Positions 11,541 through 23,500 of a stretch of 64,000 nt of DNA are shown one piece after another. Under the pieces are notes generated by a model. It made no database searches and was not told the origin of the DNA. It saw nothing but the letters and a program-made list of their open reading frames with translations. Position numbers and translations under genes: made by a program. Source of the stretch: Archilochus colubris (Eukaryota; Chordata; Aves; Apodiformes; Trochilidae); contig CM041084.1 of the NCBI GenBank assembly GCA_023079485.1, positions 126,270,292 to 126,334,291 of the forward strand, in the 5' to 3' direction. The stretch's first letter is position 1. Each line of letters begins with the position of its first letter.

Positions 11541-14500
11541 GGCATGAACCCCTTCCCTCCAGCAAAGTCAGAAATTGCAAGCTTTTGGGGTTGGGTTGGT
11601 GTCGGTTTTTTTTTTTTTTTTCCTCTTTTTTTTTTTTTTTTTTTTGTGGGTTTCTTGTTTTTGCTTTGTTTTTTGTTTTTGTTTGTTTTTTGTTTTGTTT
11701 GGGGTTTTTTTGTTTTGTTTTTCCCCCTCTCCCCCCTCCCGTCTTTTATTTCTTTATTTGTTTGTATATTTTCCTGGAGCCATGATTTCCTTCCTGGGGT
11801 GGAAGGGGGTGAAGCCCAGCAGGATTTCCCCATCCCTTTTCCCTTTCCCCTTTGTCTTTCATTTTCTCTCCTCTCCCCTCTATCTTCCCCTTTCCTTATT
11901 TAAAAAAAACCAAAACGTTTCTAACTTTTAAAATGTGAATGAGTGCAATGAGTTTGCTTTCAATGTGCTTGTGTGAGGAGAGCAGGTTAAGGGATGGTTG
12001 GGAGAGGCACTGGGTGAAAATGTTTCCACTTTTCAAAATACATTGCTTGGATTATTTTTTTTTTCTGGGCTTTTCACTGAAGAGTTTCTCACCCTAAAAA
12101 AGTTTTCTTTCCCAAACTCTGTACCCTCCTTCACATCCATGGGTGGGGAGACCTTGATGGACTTGAGGTGCAACCTTGAGCCCCTCAGCTCAGAAATTCC
12201 ACCCCTCAGGGTGCTGGGATAGATTTAGATAGGATATTAGGAAGAAGTTCTTCATTCTGAGGGTGATGAGACACTGGAACTGGTTTCCCAGGGACCTTTT
12301 GGCTGCCTCCTCCCTGGAAGTGTCCAAAGCCAGGCTGGATGAAGCTTTGGGCAACCTGGTCTAATGGGAGGTGTCCCTGCCCATTGGAAAGGTCCCTTCC
12401 AACCCAATTCATGCTATGATTCTATGATATCCTGATTGTTCTTCATTCCATAAGGAATCATTTAAATCAGATTCTTCCTTGACTTCTATTCTTTCCATTC
12501 AAGTGTACATTGAAAAATACAGCTTTTTTGTCATATAAATTCCTCTTACAAGAGAAGACTTACAGGCAAGAATCTCAAAGACAGAAAAAAAAGCCCAGGT
12601 TACCAGGAAAGAGATGAAAGGCATTCAGATGGAGCCAGCTCCCCAGTTTAACTCAGCATACTGGGTTAAGAAGCTGCAGATGGTCAGAATATTTGATAAA
12701 ATGAAACCTTTTCATTTCACTTACTATGAAAAATTTAATTCAAATCAGAATTGTTTAATTTTCAGCAATTTCTTAAGCCTTAAGTTTTTATTTTGTTCTA
12801 GCAATGCTCTTAATGGTCTTTCCTTTGCTCTGCATTTAGTATTTTCATTTGCATTGCAGAAAAAGTTCCAGTTTAAGAATAAATATTTTAAACCCCTAAA
12901 CAATCCAGTCCTCATGCTGAAAATTCATTCTCAGTATATGATTTCTTTGGACATATTGGACGGGAAAATGTCATCTTACTAAGTTTGTTTCATGCTTTAT
13001 GGGGTGCGAAGTTTAGCAGAGACCATAAGTGAATTCCTGGATGAGGGTTACAATTTTTTTAGCTCCCTACAAACCCCATCTGACAGAATAAAGTCACAGT
13101 GAATACAGTCACAAAGATGCTCCAGATGATCTTGGCACCTGGATCCTTGGGTTTCTCATTTGGTTTTACTCTGGGAGCAGAGCAGCATGGGTGTAGGTGA
13201 AGCTGTTGAAATATTACTGGCAGTTTATAAAAAATACATGTGCCCATTTTGAAACTCTTTCCTTTACTGATATTTGTAGCAGCAATAGAAACTGTATTTG
13301 GAAGATTTGCTTTCTTCTCTTGTCTAAATCTTTTACTGCCATTGCCTGGGTGACTCCCCATTGAGGCTCAGGCTGAAGTAGTGAGGGTGACTACACCTGG
13401 AAATGTATCAGGGTGACAACAGGTGGCAGTTCTGCTTTTCTGAACTGTCCCCTGGTGACTCATGCCACATCAAAACCAGCTTACCTGGAGAGCAGGGAGC
13501 AAAGAAGCTGGAAGAGAACCCATCTGTGGCTTCCACTCCCTATCCTTTATCCCTTCTCCCAGGGGTGTGTGGTGGGACTCCAGCAGGGACAGGCATGTCA
13601 CAATGTCACTGCTGGTAAGACAGGACCTGACACAGCCCTGGATGGGTTGGTGCTGTCTGCCTGCCAATGGCAGGGCTGAGCCTGGAAGGCTCCTGGTGAG
13701 ATGCACCCCCAGGATCCTTTTGTCAGACTTTACACAAGGAGTTACAGGCTCTTGCCTGTGTATTTAAACAGCTTCTCCAGCAGATGCTGTTAGGAGCAGG
13801 GAGAAAAGGCAGCCTTGCATACTGGGTGGGTAAACTGCGGTCATGTATAGGTTTCATGGTAGAAGCATCCTAGCAAAGGATCTAGAAAAGGCACCCCAAC
13901 ACTGCTTTTGCCTTCCCAGCTTATAAACCTCTGTCCTTTCCCTCTCCCCTTTCTACTTATTTTCAGAGCAGTCCTCAAACTTGCTCCCACACATCTGATC
14001 TCACTACCTCCACCACTCAATCTGATCTCTTTGTTGCATCAGGCTCCTCTCCTGACTTATCCCTGTGCTGCCTTCACCCACAAAACCCCCAAGTCTTGAT
14101 CACCTTCTCCAATGCTCAGTGCATCCTCCTAGCTATCATCCTTGCTCTACTTCTTTAAAACAGTTCTCCCACCCCCAAATCTAGTATCATGGTAGCCATA
14201 CAGTATCAAGACACAAGGTACAAGCCATGCACAAACTAAAACATAAAACTGGTTCTTGCTATGGTCTTTTGTTTTCTGTGTGCACAGCATGGGAGGAGTT
14301 AAAGAAAGAAGGATCTGAGGGAGGGAGACACACCAAGGGCTTTTCAGTTTTATGCATCCATGTGCAAATATGGTGTATTTGTCAAACTATAAATGCCCAC
14401 TAAGTACAGCATTGTGTCCTACTAACCCATACATAATAAAGTGATTTTGTTTTCTCTTTCTTTTTGTGTAGATATTAAGAAGAGCAGACAAGAATGGTAA

Positions 14501-17500
14501 GACTGATCATGTGTCTCCCTCCTTACTCCTTTGGAAAAAAAAAAGGCAAACATTGCTGATTCAGCATTTTAAGTCATGCTTTAAACATTCTAACAGGAAA
14601 AGCAGACATCTCTCATGTCATTTTATGTTTTCTACAGGTTATGTATTTTGTTGTGCACTGGTCTTCACTATGGGTTCTTTAAGGACAGATGTGCTTCCAC
14701 CACTCAGTGTGTGTGTTTGAGTTTCACTTTGGGTGCACATGGCTGTTTTTCTGGTGACATTGTGTTCATAAGAAAGTCTGAAATACTTGTTAATACCTCC
14801 ATCTTATTACATTTTAAAACCACCGTAGGCTATGTCCATCAATCAGGCTTGTTTCCTACATTTTGAAGTTATTTATTTGTTCTGCATGTCAGTAGGCAGA
14901 ATAAAGCCTTGAATTCAACTTGCATCTTTACAACACAAAACCAATGAGTTTTTACTTCTCTTAACTGAGAGTTTTGTCCTTGTGCTACTGACTGCTTTTC
15001 TATCCACAGATATTTTTTTCCCTTACTTAAATTCAGACAGCTGGAGCACAGTAATGTGAGGCTCCACAAATGCTCCCATTGTGACTGCAGAAGTGGAAGG
15101 GCTTTCCTGTAACAACCCCAAGGGTAGCCACTGGATTTTTTTGCTGGTATACATAGTCATGGTCTCAACCCTAACTTGAATTGAGGAGGACCTCTCAGCT
15201 CCCTCTCTCCTCCACAAGTTTAGAACTGGTATTTGGTTATGGCCTTGTTCCAAACTTACAGCTCCTGCCCCCAAACTCTTGGATCAGATCCAAGAAAGAG
15301 TTAACTAAAAAGAGCAGCTAGAATATGACAGTTTTAGAAAAGATGGTTTGTATATAGGTGCTGTCATTGATTTGCAAATACAAGTCAGCTGTTATGAAAA
15401 GGCACTGAGTACAAACTATATCTCAAATATCCATAAGGCTCCTAAGAGGAATATATTTGAAAACACCATAAGCAGTATCTGCCACAGAAGCAGAGACTTC
15501 CCAAAGAAATACAGCCTTAACCTTAAGGAGCCCACTAAACATTATGCTGCACGTAGTCCAAGAATGACTGCAACCAAACGAGGGAAAAATTTAAAACTGA
15601 TTAAACAAAGAGCAACTAAAGCTCCAGAAATGGCCAAACCTGAATATCAAACACCCAGCAGACTCCAGCAATGAAATGTTATTAATGCCAGAACCAGCAC
15701 CTTTATATTTGCTTCCATTTTTTCTCTGACATTTCAAACAAGCATTCACTGAAAGCTTTTTTTGTTCCCCCATAAAATTTAACTTTTATAATGTCACTGA
15801 ACTAGAATCTGTAAAATGAAAAATACAGTCTGATGAGATGAATCTCCTCATCCTGTTGTATGTTTTAATTCAGCACCCCATGATGTCCATGATACAGAAC
15901 AGGGACATCCCATTTTTAAAAACAGAATTCTGTAGCTGTATAAAATAGCATTATAATGCCAGCAGTATGTTCTCACTGCATTTAGCATAAGAAATTATAT
16001 AATTACTATATATATATAAAATTAGGAAATGTCCCCCAGTGCCCTCTATAGAACACACAGCACCCCAGCTGTAGCAAAATTCTTGTTGATTGCAGTGGCC
16101 TGGGGATTCCTGACCTGCTCTAAAAACATCTGAACATTAGCCTAACAAAAAACAACTGGTCATAAATAAAAGACTACTTGAAATAAGGCAACAGTAGCAT
16201 CCTATAGCTTTCACTGGTGTCAGTGACCACAGTGATTCAAAGAGCATCTACATCTGAGTCACCCAACTCAATTTCCACAGCACAGCTAAAAAAAGTCACT
16301 GAGCTGCACTTCTTTGATGGTCAAGAGAAAATCTCACAACATCCACTCTACAATCAGAATTTAAAATCAATTTAGCATTTTCTCCATTTCAGGACAAACA
16401 TTCTGTGCAGGTGAGTCTTCTACTTGCTGCATCTGCTCATGTGTCTCCAGGTGAGCTTTGGCGGTATCAGAGTTCCCTCACTAGATCAAACTTCAGATTG
16501 TGACTTCTCAGTTACTCTGACTTGTAGCCCAGAGTGCTAATTTAAGACATCTCAGAGGACTGAGTGAATATATCTGTGAGAGGCAGGGGAACCACCTCAG
16601 GAAGGGAATCTCTTGAATTACTCTAAAATGAACCTGGTGTGGAGGTTATGTGGAGATTGTCACTTAAGGGACTGAACTTTTTTTGAGAAAAACTTTAACA
16701 TTACACCAAAGTGAAGCGTGCCACGTCCCTGATTTCAGCATTTTTTTCCTGGGCCAGTATCTCCTAATCTGGACCACAGCATCCTGACATCTCCTGAGGT
16801 CTTCAGCTAGCCCACAGCCCATCCCCAGCAGTGCTGCTTGGTGGCAGCTGCAGCAGAAGATGGGGTCTTGTCTCCACACACATGGACTGTCCAGACACAG
16901 CATAACATGGCAGGGTGACCCAGCTCTTGTTTACCCTTCCTTGGGAAAAGCAGCTATGTGCAGGAATCCTTTGGGGAACCAACATGTGCCATGAAAGTTT
17001 GAGTGGCCCATAGTGGCCTCGTTTGAACCCTGTATTTACTGGATCACATTACAGAACATGTATTATGAATGGGAGCCAGAGCACAGAGATTCTGAGAATT
17101 GCACTGTCACTGATTTGAACTCCCAAATACGAGATGGATTTGTAAGGCAAAACCCTTGTATCACAGCCTCCAGGGACTCTGGCCAAACAGCTGTTAGCTG
17201 TCCAGATCCACTTCAGACATCTCCTTGGCTCCTGTTTCAGATCTCAGCTTCTGCCCGGGGTGGAATGTCCCATCCCCACCTCCCTGAGTCCTTCAGGTGT
17301 TGCAGGGCTGGACTCTGCACTCCAGATACCAGATGTTATTTCTATATAGATTAAATGCCAACTGTCAAATATAAATTCTCTTCCTGTTAGCCTATTTCCC
17401 TTGGTATCTCTTGCTTATATGTGCTAAGCTTTTCCAGCATAATAGCTGGAATAATAGCTCAAAATACTTTTTTCTGGTTATATCAACACTCGGTACAGAT

Positions 17501-20500
17501 CAGAATCCATGCAATATGTGCATTTGCTCAGGATCTTTAAAGCTTCAGTTTGTGTCTGTGCCTTTTCTTATTCAACCCCTCATGCCTGGGACCTAGAGGA
17601 TATGATAAGAATACTTTTTGGCACACTGAAATTTATTATTGTGGCAGCTCTTCCTTGCCCTGACTCCAGCCTATGTGCTGTATGCCAATCAATTATTTTT
17701 TCCCCCAATGTTCTGCATCTGGTTCTGTCAGCTTGTGCCTGTTGTCGTGTGCGTGTCCCCACCACCTGTTTTTTCTCTGTATAAAAGGCAGTACCTTCTA
17801 TCACTCAGGTGACTTGAACCTTTTACACCAGGAAAGGACTATCAGTTCCTTCCAAAAAGGCAAGTCACACAGCAGGTCCCCAGGAGCAGGTGAGTTAGGA
17901 GGAGGACCCACATTTACACTGCCTTCCCACTGTTTGCTTCAGTCATGCAGGAGACTGTGGCTTAGGTGAGGCACTTCAAGCCTCTCAGTTTTTCAAAGGC
18001 AGCCAAGTTTCAGAAAACCTTAAAGAGCTGTCACAGCTCCCATGAGAGATTTAGGAAGTCAGCTCCCATTGAGAACTGTGAGGTCTGGATGGGGCAGTGG
18101 TTTTGGCCCCTGCCTTTCCCATGGCAGCAGTGACAGTTTCATTTCACTGTCATTTCCTAGTCCCTGTTGTACCTTCCTGAGGAACAGATACTTTCTGCCA
18201 TGGGGATTTTTCTGTTTATTGGTTTCACTTGTTCTCTCTTCTCCCTTTGCTAATTTTTGCCCTACAAGGTCAGAGGATTGCTCACATAGAGTCTCAGACC
18301 CTAAATAACCCAGCTGCCCTGGCATGTCCAAGTTTTTAGCCTGAAAGCAGGCTGGGCACCATATGGTTGGGCTGGGACCATATCATAGGCTCTGATTTCC
18401 AAGTCCCATCCTATCAAGATGAACTCCAGGATGAGCTTTAGTCCAATGAGGCTTTTCCCTCTGATTTCCATAAGCTCTTCCCTGTAACTCTTCCGATTGC
18501 CATAAGCCCTAGGGCTGATGTTCAGCCATATGAGCTCCACCTGATGTGGCTTCTGCTTTGGTTTTTCTCAGGTGGAGCCCACAGGCATGCTTAACTGCTA
18601 GGAAAAGTTCACAGTCCTAATGAGAAGCCTGAAATAGGTGGAAATGAAAGCTGTTTCGTTTCCCTTCAGCATTTGCTGGTATCTCTGCAAGACATTCTGC
18701 TCCTCTGCATCACTGTCACTTCCTTCACGGGTTGCACACTCACCGTTTGCCATCATCTTTAGGCATGTGGACTCCAAATATATACATGCCCTTATTCATT
18801 ATTCATCTGATACTTTTTCACTCATTGATTTATTCTTTCAGCTCAGAAAGAGAGCATGTGTGGGGCTTCCCTTTATCAGACACACTGTTGTCTATTGAAG
18901 TCATAAGCTATACAAAATGGGTCCTGCTTCCTGGAGCAGACTGGCTGAGGAATAACAACTGGGTTTATTTTATAAAAACATCTGTTCAGTAGAAATGAAT
19001 TTTACTGAAATAAATATAAGAATACAGTTGTAACCCCAGGGAAGGCTTCTCTAAAACACCATGTAAATGTATTTCTAAACTTGCTAGTGCTATATAGGGA
19101 GATTCATTTTATTTTTTATACTTTTGTTGGCCAGTCAGAAGTGTTTTGGTTCCAAGGAGGAAGGGCACCTGTACCTGCTTTTGAAGAAACCCTGCTTTTG
19201 AAGGGCATCAGAGAAGATATACAGAAGAAAGCAAGACTTGCAAAACAGCTCCTTCGTGATAAGGTTGCCAAGGCAAACGCCGCTAAAGTCTGATTTGTCT
19301 GAGGGATACATTGCTCCAGAGAAGTTTATCTTTCATGAATCATCCATCCACTGTGGCTTTGTCAGTGACAGAAATTGAAGAAGCTATAATAGAGGTTTCC
19401 ACCAAGCTGTTCTCAAGTGCTGAGACCAGACAGTATTTATCTGGGTGCTGCAGGGACAGCAAGGTGTACCCCAGGGATGCAGTGCTGCCAATATGTAATC
19501 CACCTTTAAAATAAAAACTATTCTTGACACCTAAAAAAAACTCTGGCTAGGCAAATATTTTTTAGCACAAGGAGCGCTTGTTAGGGTTTGGTTTGAGCTT
19601 CATCTGAGCACTGAGGAACCACTGAGGTGGCCTGAGCCACTGGTGTCTTGAGACCCGGCAGCACTAGCAAGTAACACTCATACAACACAAGAAACACCCT
19701 GGAGAACCAGAGATTCTTCAGTAAATATAACTGTACAAAAGCTGCAGCTGCCTAAGTTCAAATCTCCTTGGGTTTTGCCAGCAACAACTACAGCAATAAG
19801 GCAGGCAGTGTCTATAACATTCAAAATGTTACTGAGAATGAATAGCTACAAAGCAAAAGGCAATGTCTGCTCCTGAAAGATAAAATTTGAAGAAAATAGT
19901 GAAAGGGTCAAATCAGGCTGCTGGCAGGTCATTGATTGTCAGGATTTATGTAAAGCCAATGATCCTGAAGAACAGAGGTAAACAGATAGATGTATCAGGT
20001 TTTGTGTCAAGGCCAGACTGTTCTGTGAGTAAACTCATCAAACATTTACTTTAGAAAAGTTGCCAAAATTCACTCATTTCTTGATTATGTGTATAACTTG
20101 CACGCAAACCACCTTTGCCAGCAAAGGTTAAAGTATCAGAGACAGTTTGATTAAAGAACTGATTGTATCTACATGAGCCAAAGGAATCATAGCTGTGAAG
20201 AGAAGCTCATTTCAACAACACAGTCAATATTTGATATTCCTTCTCTGTAAGCAGTGTCAAAGAGCAGATGTATTTAGGTTCTCAATTAGGTGATTATAGC
20301 AATTTTGTAAAAGAAAATAGCCTAAGTGCAACAAAATATTGTGCTGTCCTGCTTTTTAGCTCTTGTAGATACTGACAATTTTTTTTATAGTAATGATGAT
20401 TATCTCCAGCTACAATCTGTCACTTCATAGTAAATATTTCAAAGTGTTTTTGTTGAAGCAGACATTCAGTTTGCCCAATTTTGACACTTCTTGAAGATAA

Positions 20501-23500
20501 CTCTTTTGAAGCCATATATTCAAGACAAAGAAATTATGAAGTAAAAGCAAGTAAAAGAGTGAGGAAACTTTTCAGCTCCACTCTTCAAATTTGTATGCTA
20601 TACTACAGCATGTAGTTACAGGATTCTTATACTGCCTTTATGGTAGGTTCTTCACCACTATAAAATTAGGCAGCAATATGTTGTATATTTTTGTCGTGCT
20701 TAGGGCATCATGGCATTAATCCTCTGCAGTTGTTAGTTAGCAGTAGGTTGCTGAAGGGAGAGAAAAAAACCATGGAAATTTATTTTCAAAGTTTTAGGCT
20801 CTAAAAATATTCTCTGTGCTTCATGAAAAGGCTCAATCAGCTCAAAAAAATTTTACTTAACTACTCTTTAGCCATTTCACCTTCTTCTAAGTAAAAGATG
20901 AACCTTCTTCCTTTGGTTTTTGTATCCTGTTTATCAGCCTTGCACTTAAAACTCACTCAGACACATTAATGAGGAGCAAATTGCCATAACTGTTTTAATG
21001 GAGTTATGGATTTGACTTATCCTGACCCACAGGATTCTGAAATCACTCTTGTGCAGCAAAGAAAAGAGGACATTTATTCTTCAGGACAGAAGCAAATGTC
21101 ATCTGTTGCTAAGGGATTCCTGATGAAATCCAATGGACTTCTGTAGGGTCAGCTTTCCATTTACAAACTTCTTTCTTTCATTTTTTAATGTACTGCTTAC
21201 AAGAGATGGTTGGTTTCTTGCTGATGCAAGAATAGCTTTCTATACGAGGTCATTCAGAACTCCATCCAGGATCTAGTTCACTTCTGAAAGCAGAATTATC
21301 TTACATTTCTTCCTTGAACTGATTCTTGCCTCAGCCTTGAATCATATATTCAGGAACAAGTTAGGTGTGCTGACTGTCATATGTTGTGTAAATAGTCATT
21401 GTGCTATGATTAGAGGCCAGAGCTAACAGGGCCTAATGCTTCTTGCATCTCAAAGTCCTAATTCCCAGAACAGGCAGTAGCCTAAGTCTGCCACTGCAGC
21501 CACAGCCACCCTGTAGGTCATAGAATCATAGGATTGGCTGGGTTGGAAGGGGACCTCAGAAATCATCAAGTCCAACCCTTGATCCACTACCGCTGCACTT
21601 ACCAGACCATGGCACTGAGTGCCACATCCAGTCTCTTTTAAATACCTCCAGGGACAGAGAATCCACTACTTCCCTGGGCAGCCCATTCCAATGTCTGATC
21701 ACCCTTTCCGTAAAAAAAATTCTTTCTCATATCCAACCTAAACTTCCCCCGGCACAACTTGAGACCGTGTCCTCTTGTCTTGCTGAGAGTTGCCTGGGAA
21801 AAGAGACCAATCCCCACTTGGCTCCAACCTCCTTTCAGAGAGTTGTAGAGAGTGATGAGGTCTCCCCTGAGCCTCCTCTTTTCCAGGCTGAACAGCCCCA
21901 GCTCCCTCAGCCTCTCTTCATAGGATATTTGCTTACGTCCCTTCACCAGCTTAGTTGCCCTCATTTGGACTTGCTCCAGGACCTCGATATCCTTCCTAAA
22001 GATGTGACAGGCTGTCCATATTGCATGACATTTTTATCTATTTCTGACTTCACTGATCAAAATAATATATATATTTTTAAAGCATGAAAAATCTGCAGTA
22101 TAGCACCTTTTATGGGATTTTCAGACATGGCACATGATGTGAAACATAAATACCATCCCTTCCTCAGTGAAGTGCAATAGCATTCCTGGTTGTGCAGAAT
22201 TTGATCTGATAAAGGGAGGGTAGAGCCTCAATCTGAAGTGAACACTGAGAGTACCAATTGAAATAATCTCTGCTTAACACATCTCAGGTGAAGGATTTCA
22301 CTTCGTGATATCAAGGGTTTGCCATAACTAAAGTTAAAGTAAGAAACAGATGAAACAGGCTCCACTAAATAATGTAGTAGAGATTGTAATAAGGACTTAC
22401 TCCCCTTGAATTAATGTACTGTTCCACACAGGACAAGATCACAGACAAGATGTATAAGTACTAAACAAAGCTAACAATGTAAATAGTAAAGGATCTCAAA
22501 TATTGGACTAAATAAATTGGATTATCTGAGTGTTAAAATATTAGAGCAACAAAACAGAGTGTTAGGATAACAAACAGAAGGTTCAGAGCACCAAGCATAG
22601 AGCTTCTTGAGACAGATGTATTTTATGAAGAGTTTTATGGTATTATAATATCATAATGCTGAAAATGGGTGCAGTGTATTGATTAATGTCCTTAGTCAGA
22701 GAAGAATTCCAGGGTCAGAGCCCTCCTGCTGTTAAATGTTGCACTTGAGTCTCAGTTTCTCATGTAGGAGGGGAGAGGAGGGAGTAGAGGGAAGAAAGAG
22801 GAGGAAGAGGAAATAAATAGATAGCTCTAGATAGCTGAAGGCATTTTTCTTGAACTAACTGTTTGGTTTTCTACTTTTCTGGATTTTCCCTGTCCCCCTC
22901 AGTTTTAGGAGGTCACTGATCTTCCATGCAGAGGTGAGGACACTGGCAGAGAACAAGCAGGGAAGGGTGAGGCATGGAAGGGAGAAGGTGAAGTGAATTG
23001 TATCAGGGCAAAGACAGGATCGTTGTGATGTGTTTGTCATGAGAGACTTACCAAAACCAGCTATCTTTGCTTGAAATATATGAAAGAGGAAGAATAGCAG
23101 AGTTAACAGGAAAACTGAGAACTCTGATACAGCAGCTGATGCATTTAACAATCACGTTCTTTCTGTGCCTTGATCAAATAGGTAACATTTCTACACCTAA
23201 ACTGAAGATCCAGGGATTTTTATAACTTCCTTTTCTACTGCATGAAGTAAAAAAGTAAAACCATAAATGGAACTAAGGCAATTTCCATTTCTTCGTTGTT
23301 TCAGATGATGGAAAACTGTCCTTCGAAGAATTCAAAGCTTACTTTGATGATGGGGTTCTGAGTGGAGAGGAACTGCATGAACTTTTTCGCATGATCGATA
23401 CACACAACACTGAGTAAGTGTCTAAGATTACAGTTTACATTTAAAGCAGCAACAAGAAGACTTTTGAGAATGTTTTTTCATTGTCTTTAGCTGATAGTGC

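Larger units (their letters stand above)
11522..14471 (+). other. NECAB1: NECAB1 intron 1
   Basis: GTGAGT donor and TTTTTGTGTAG acceptor. It contains a 125-bp T-rich tract (about 11605-11730) and one CR1 fragment at 12221-12428. Nothing else is recognised. Confidence 0.8.
14497..23304 (+). other. NECAB1: NECAB1 intron 2
   Basis: About 8.8 kb. It contains the polyadenylated ORF block at 19127-19540 and a CR1 at 21519-22018. I recognise nothing else. A 108-codon frame at 15348-15674 has no family resemblance and no flanking splice logic. Short TA repeats lie near 16005-16018. Confidence 0.75.

Noticed and set aside
11262..11931. Several phenylalanine-rich or lysine-rich frames of 80-140 codons
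   Set aside because: They are produced by the T/G-rich tracts around exon 1. There is no domain, and they overlap in all frames.
15348..15674. 108-codon plus-strand frame, basic C-terminus
   Set aside because: No recognisable family, no supporting splice sites and no promoter. This length is not unusual in 64 kb of AT-rich DNA.
17779..17790. TATA-like CTGTATAAAAGGC
   Set aside because: Isolated in intron 2, with no initiator, CpG content or downstream gene on which to base a promoter call.
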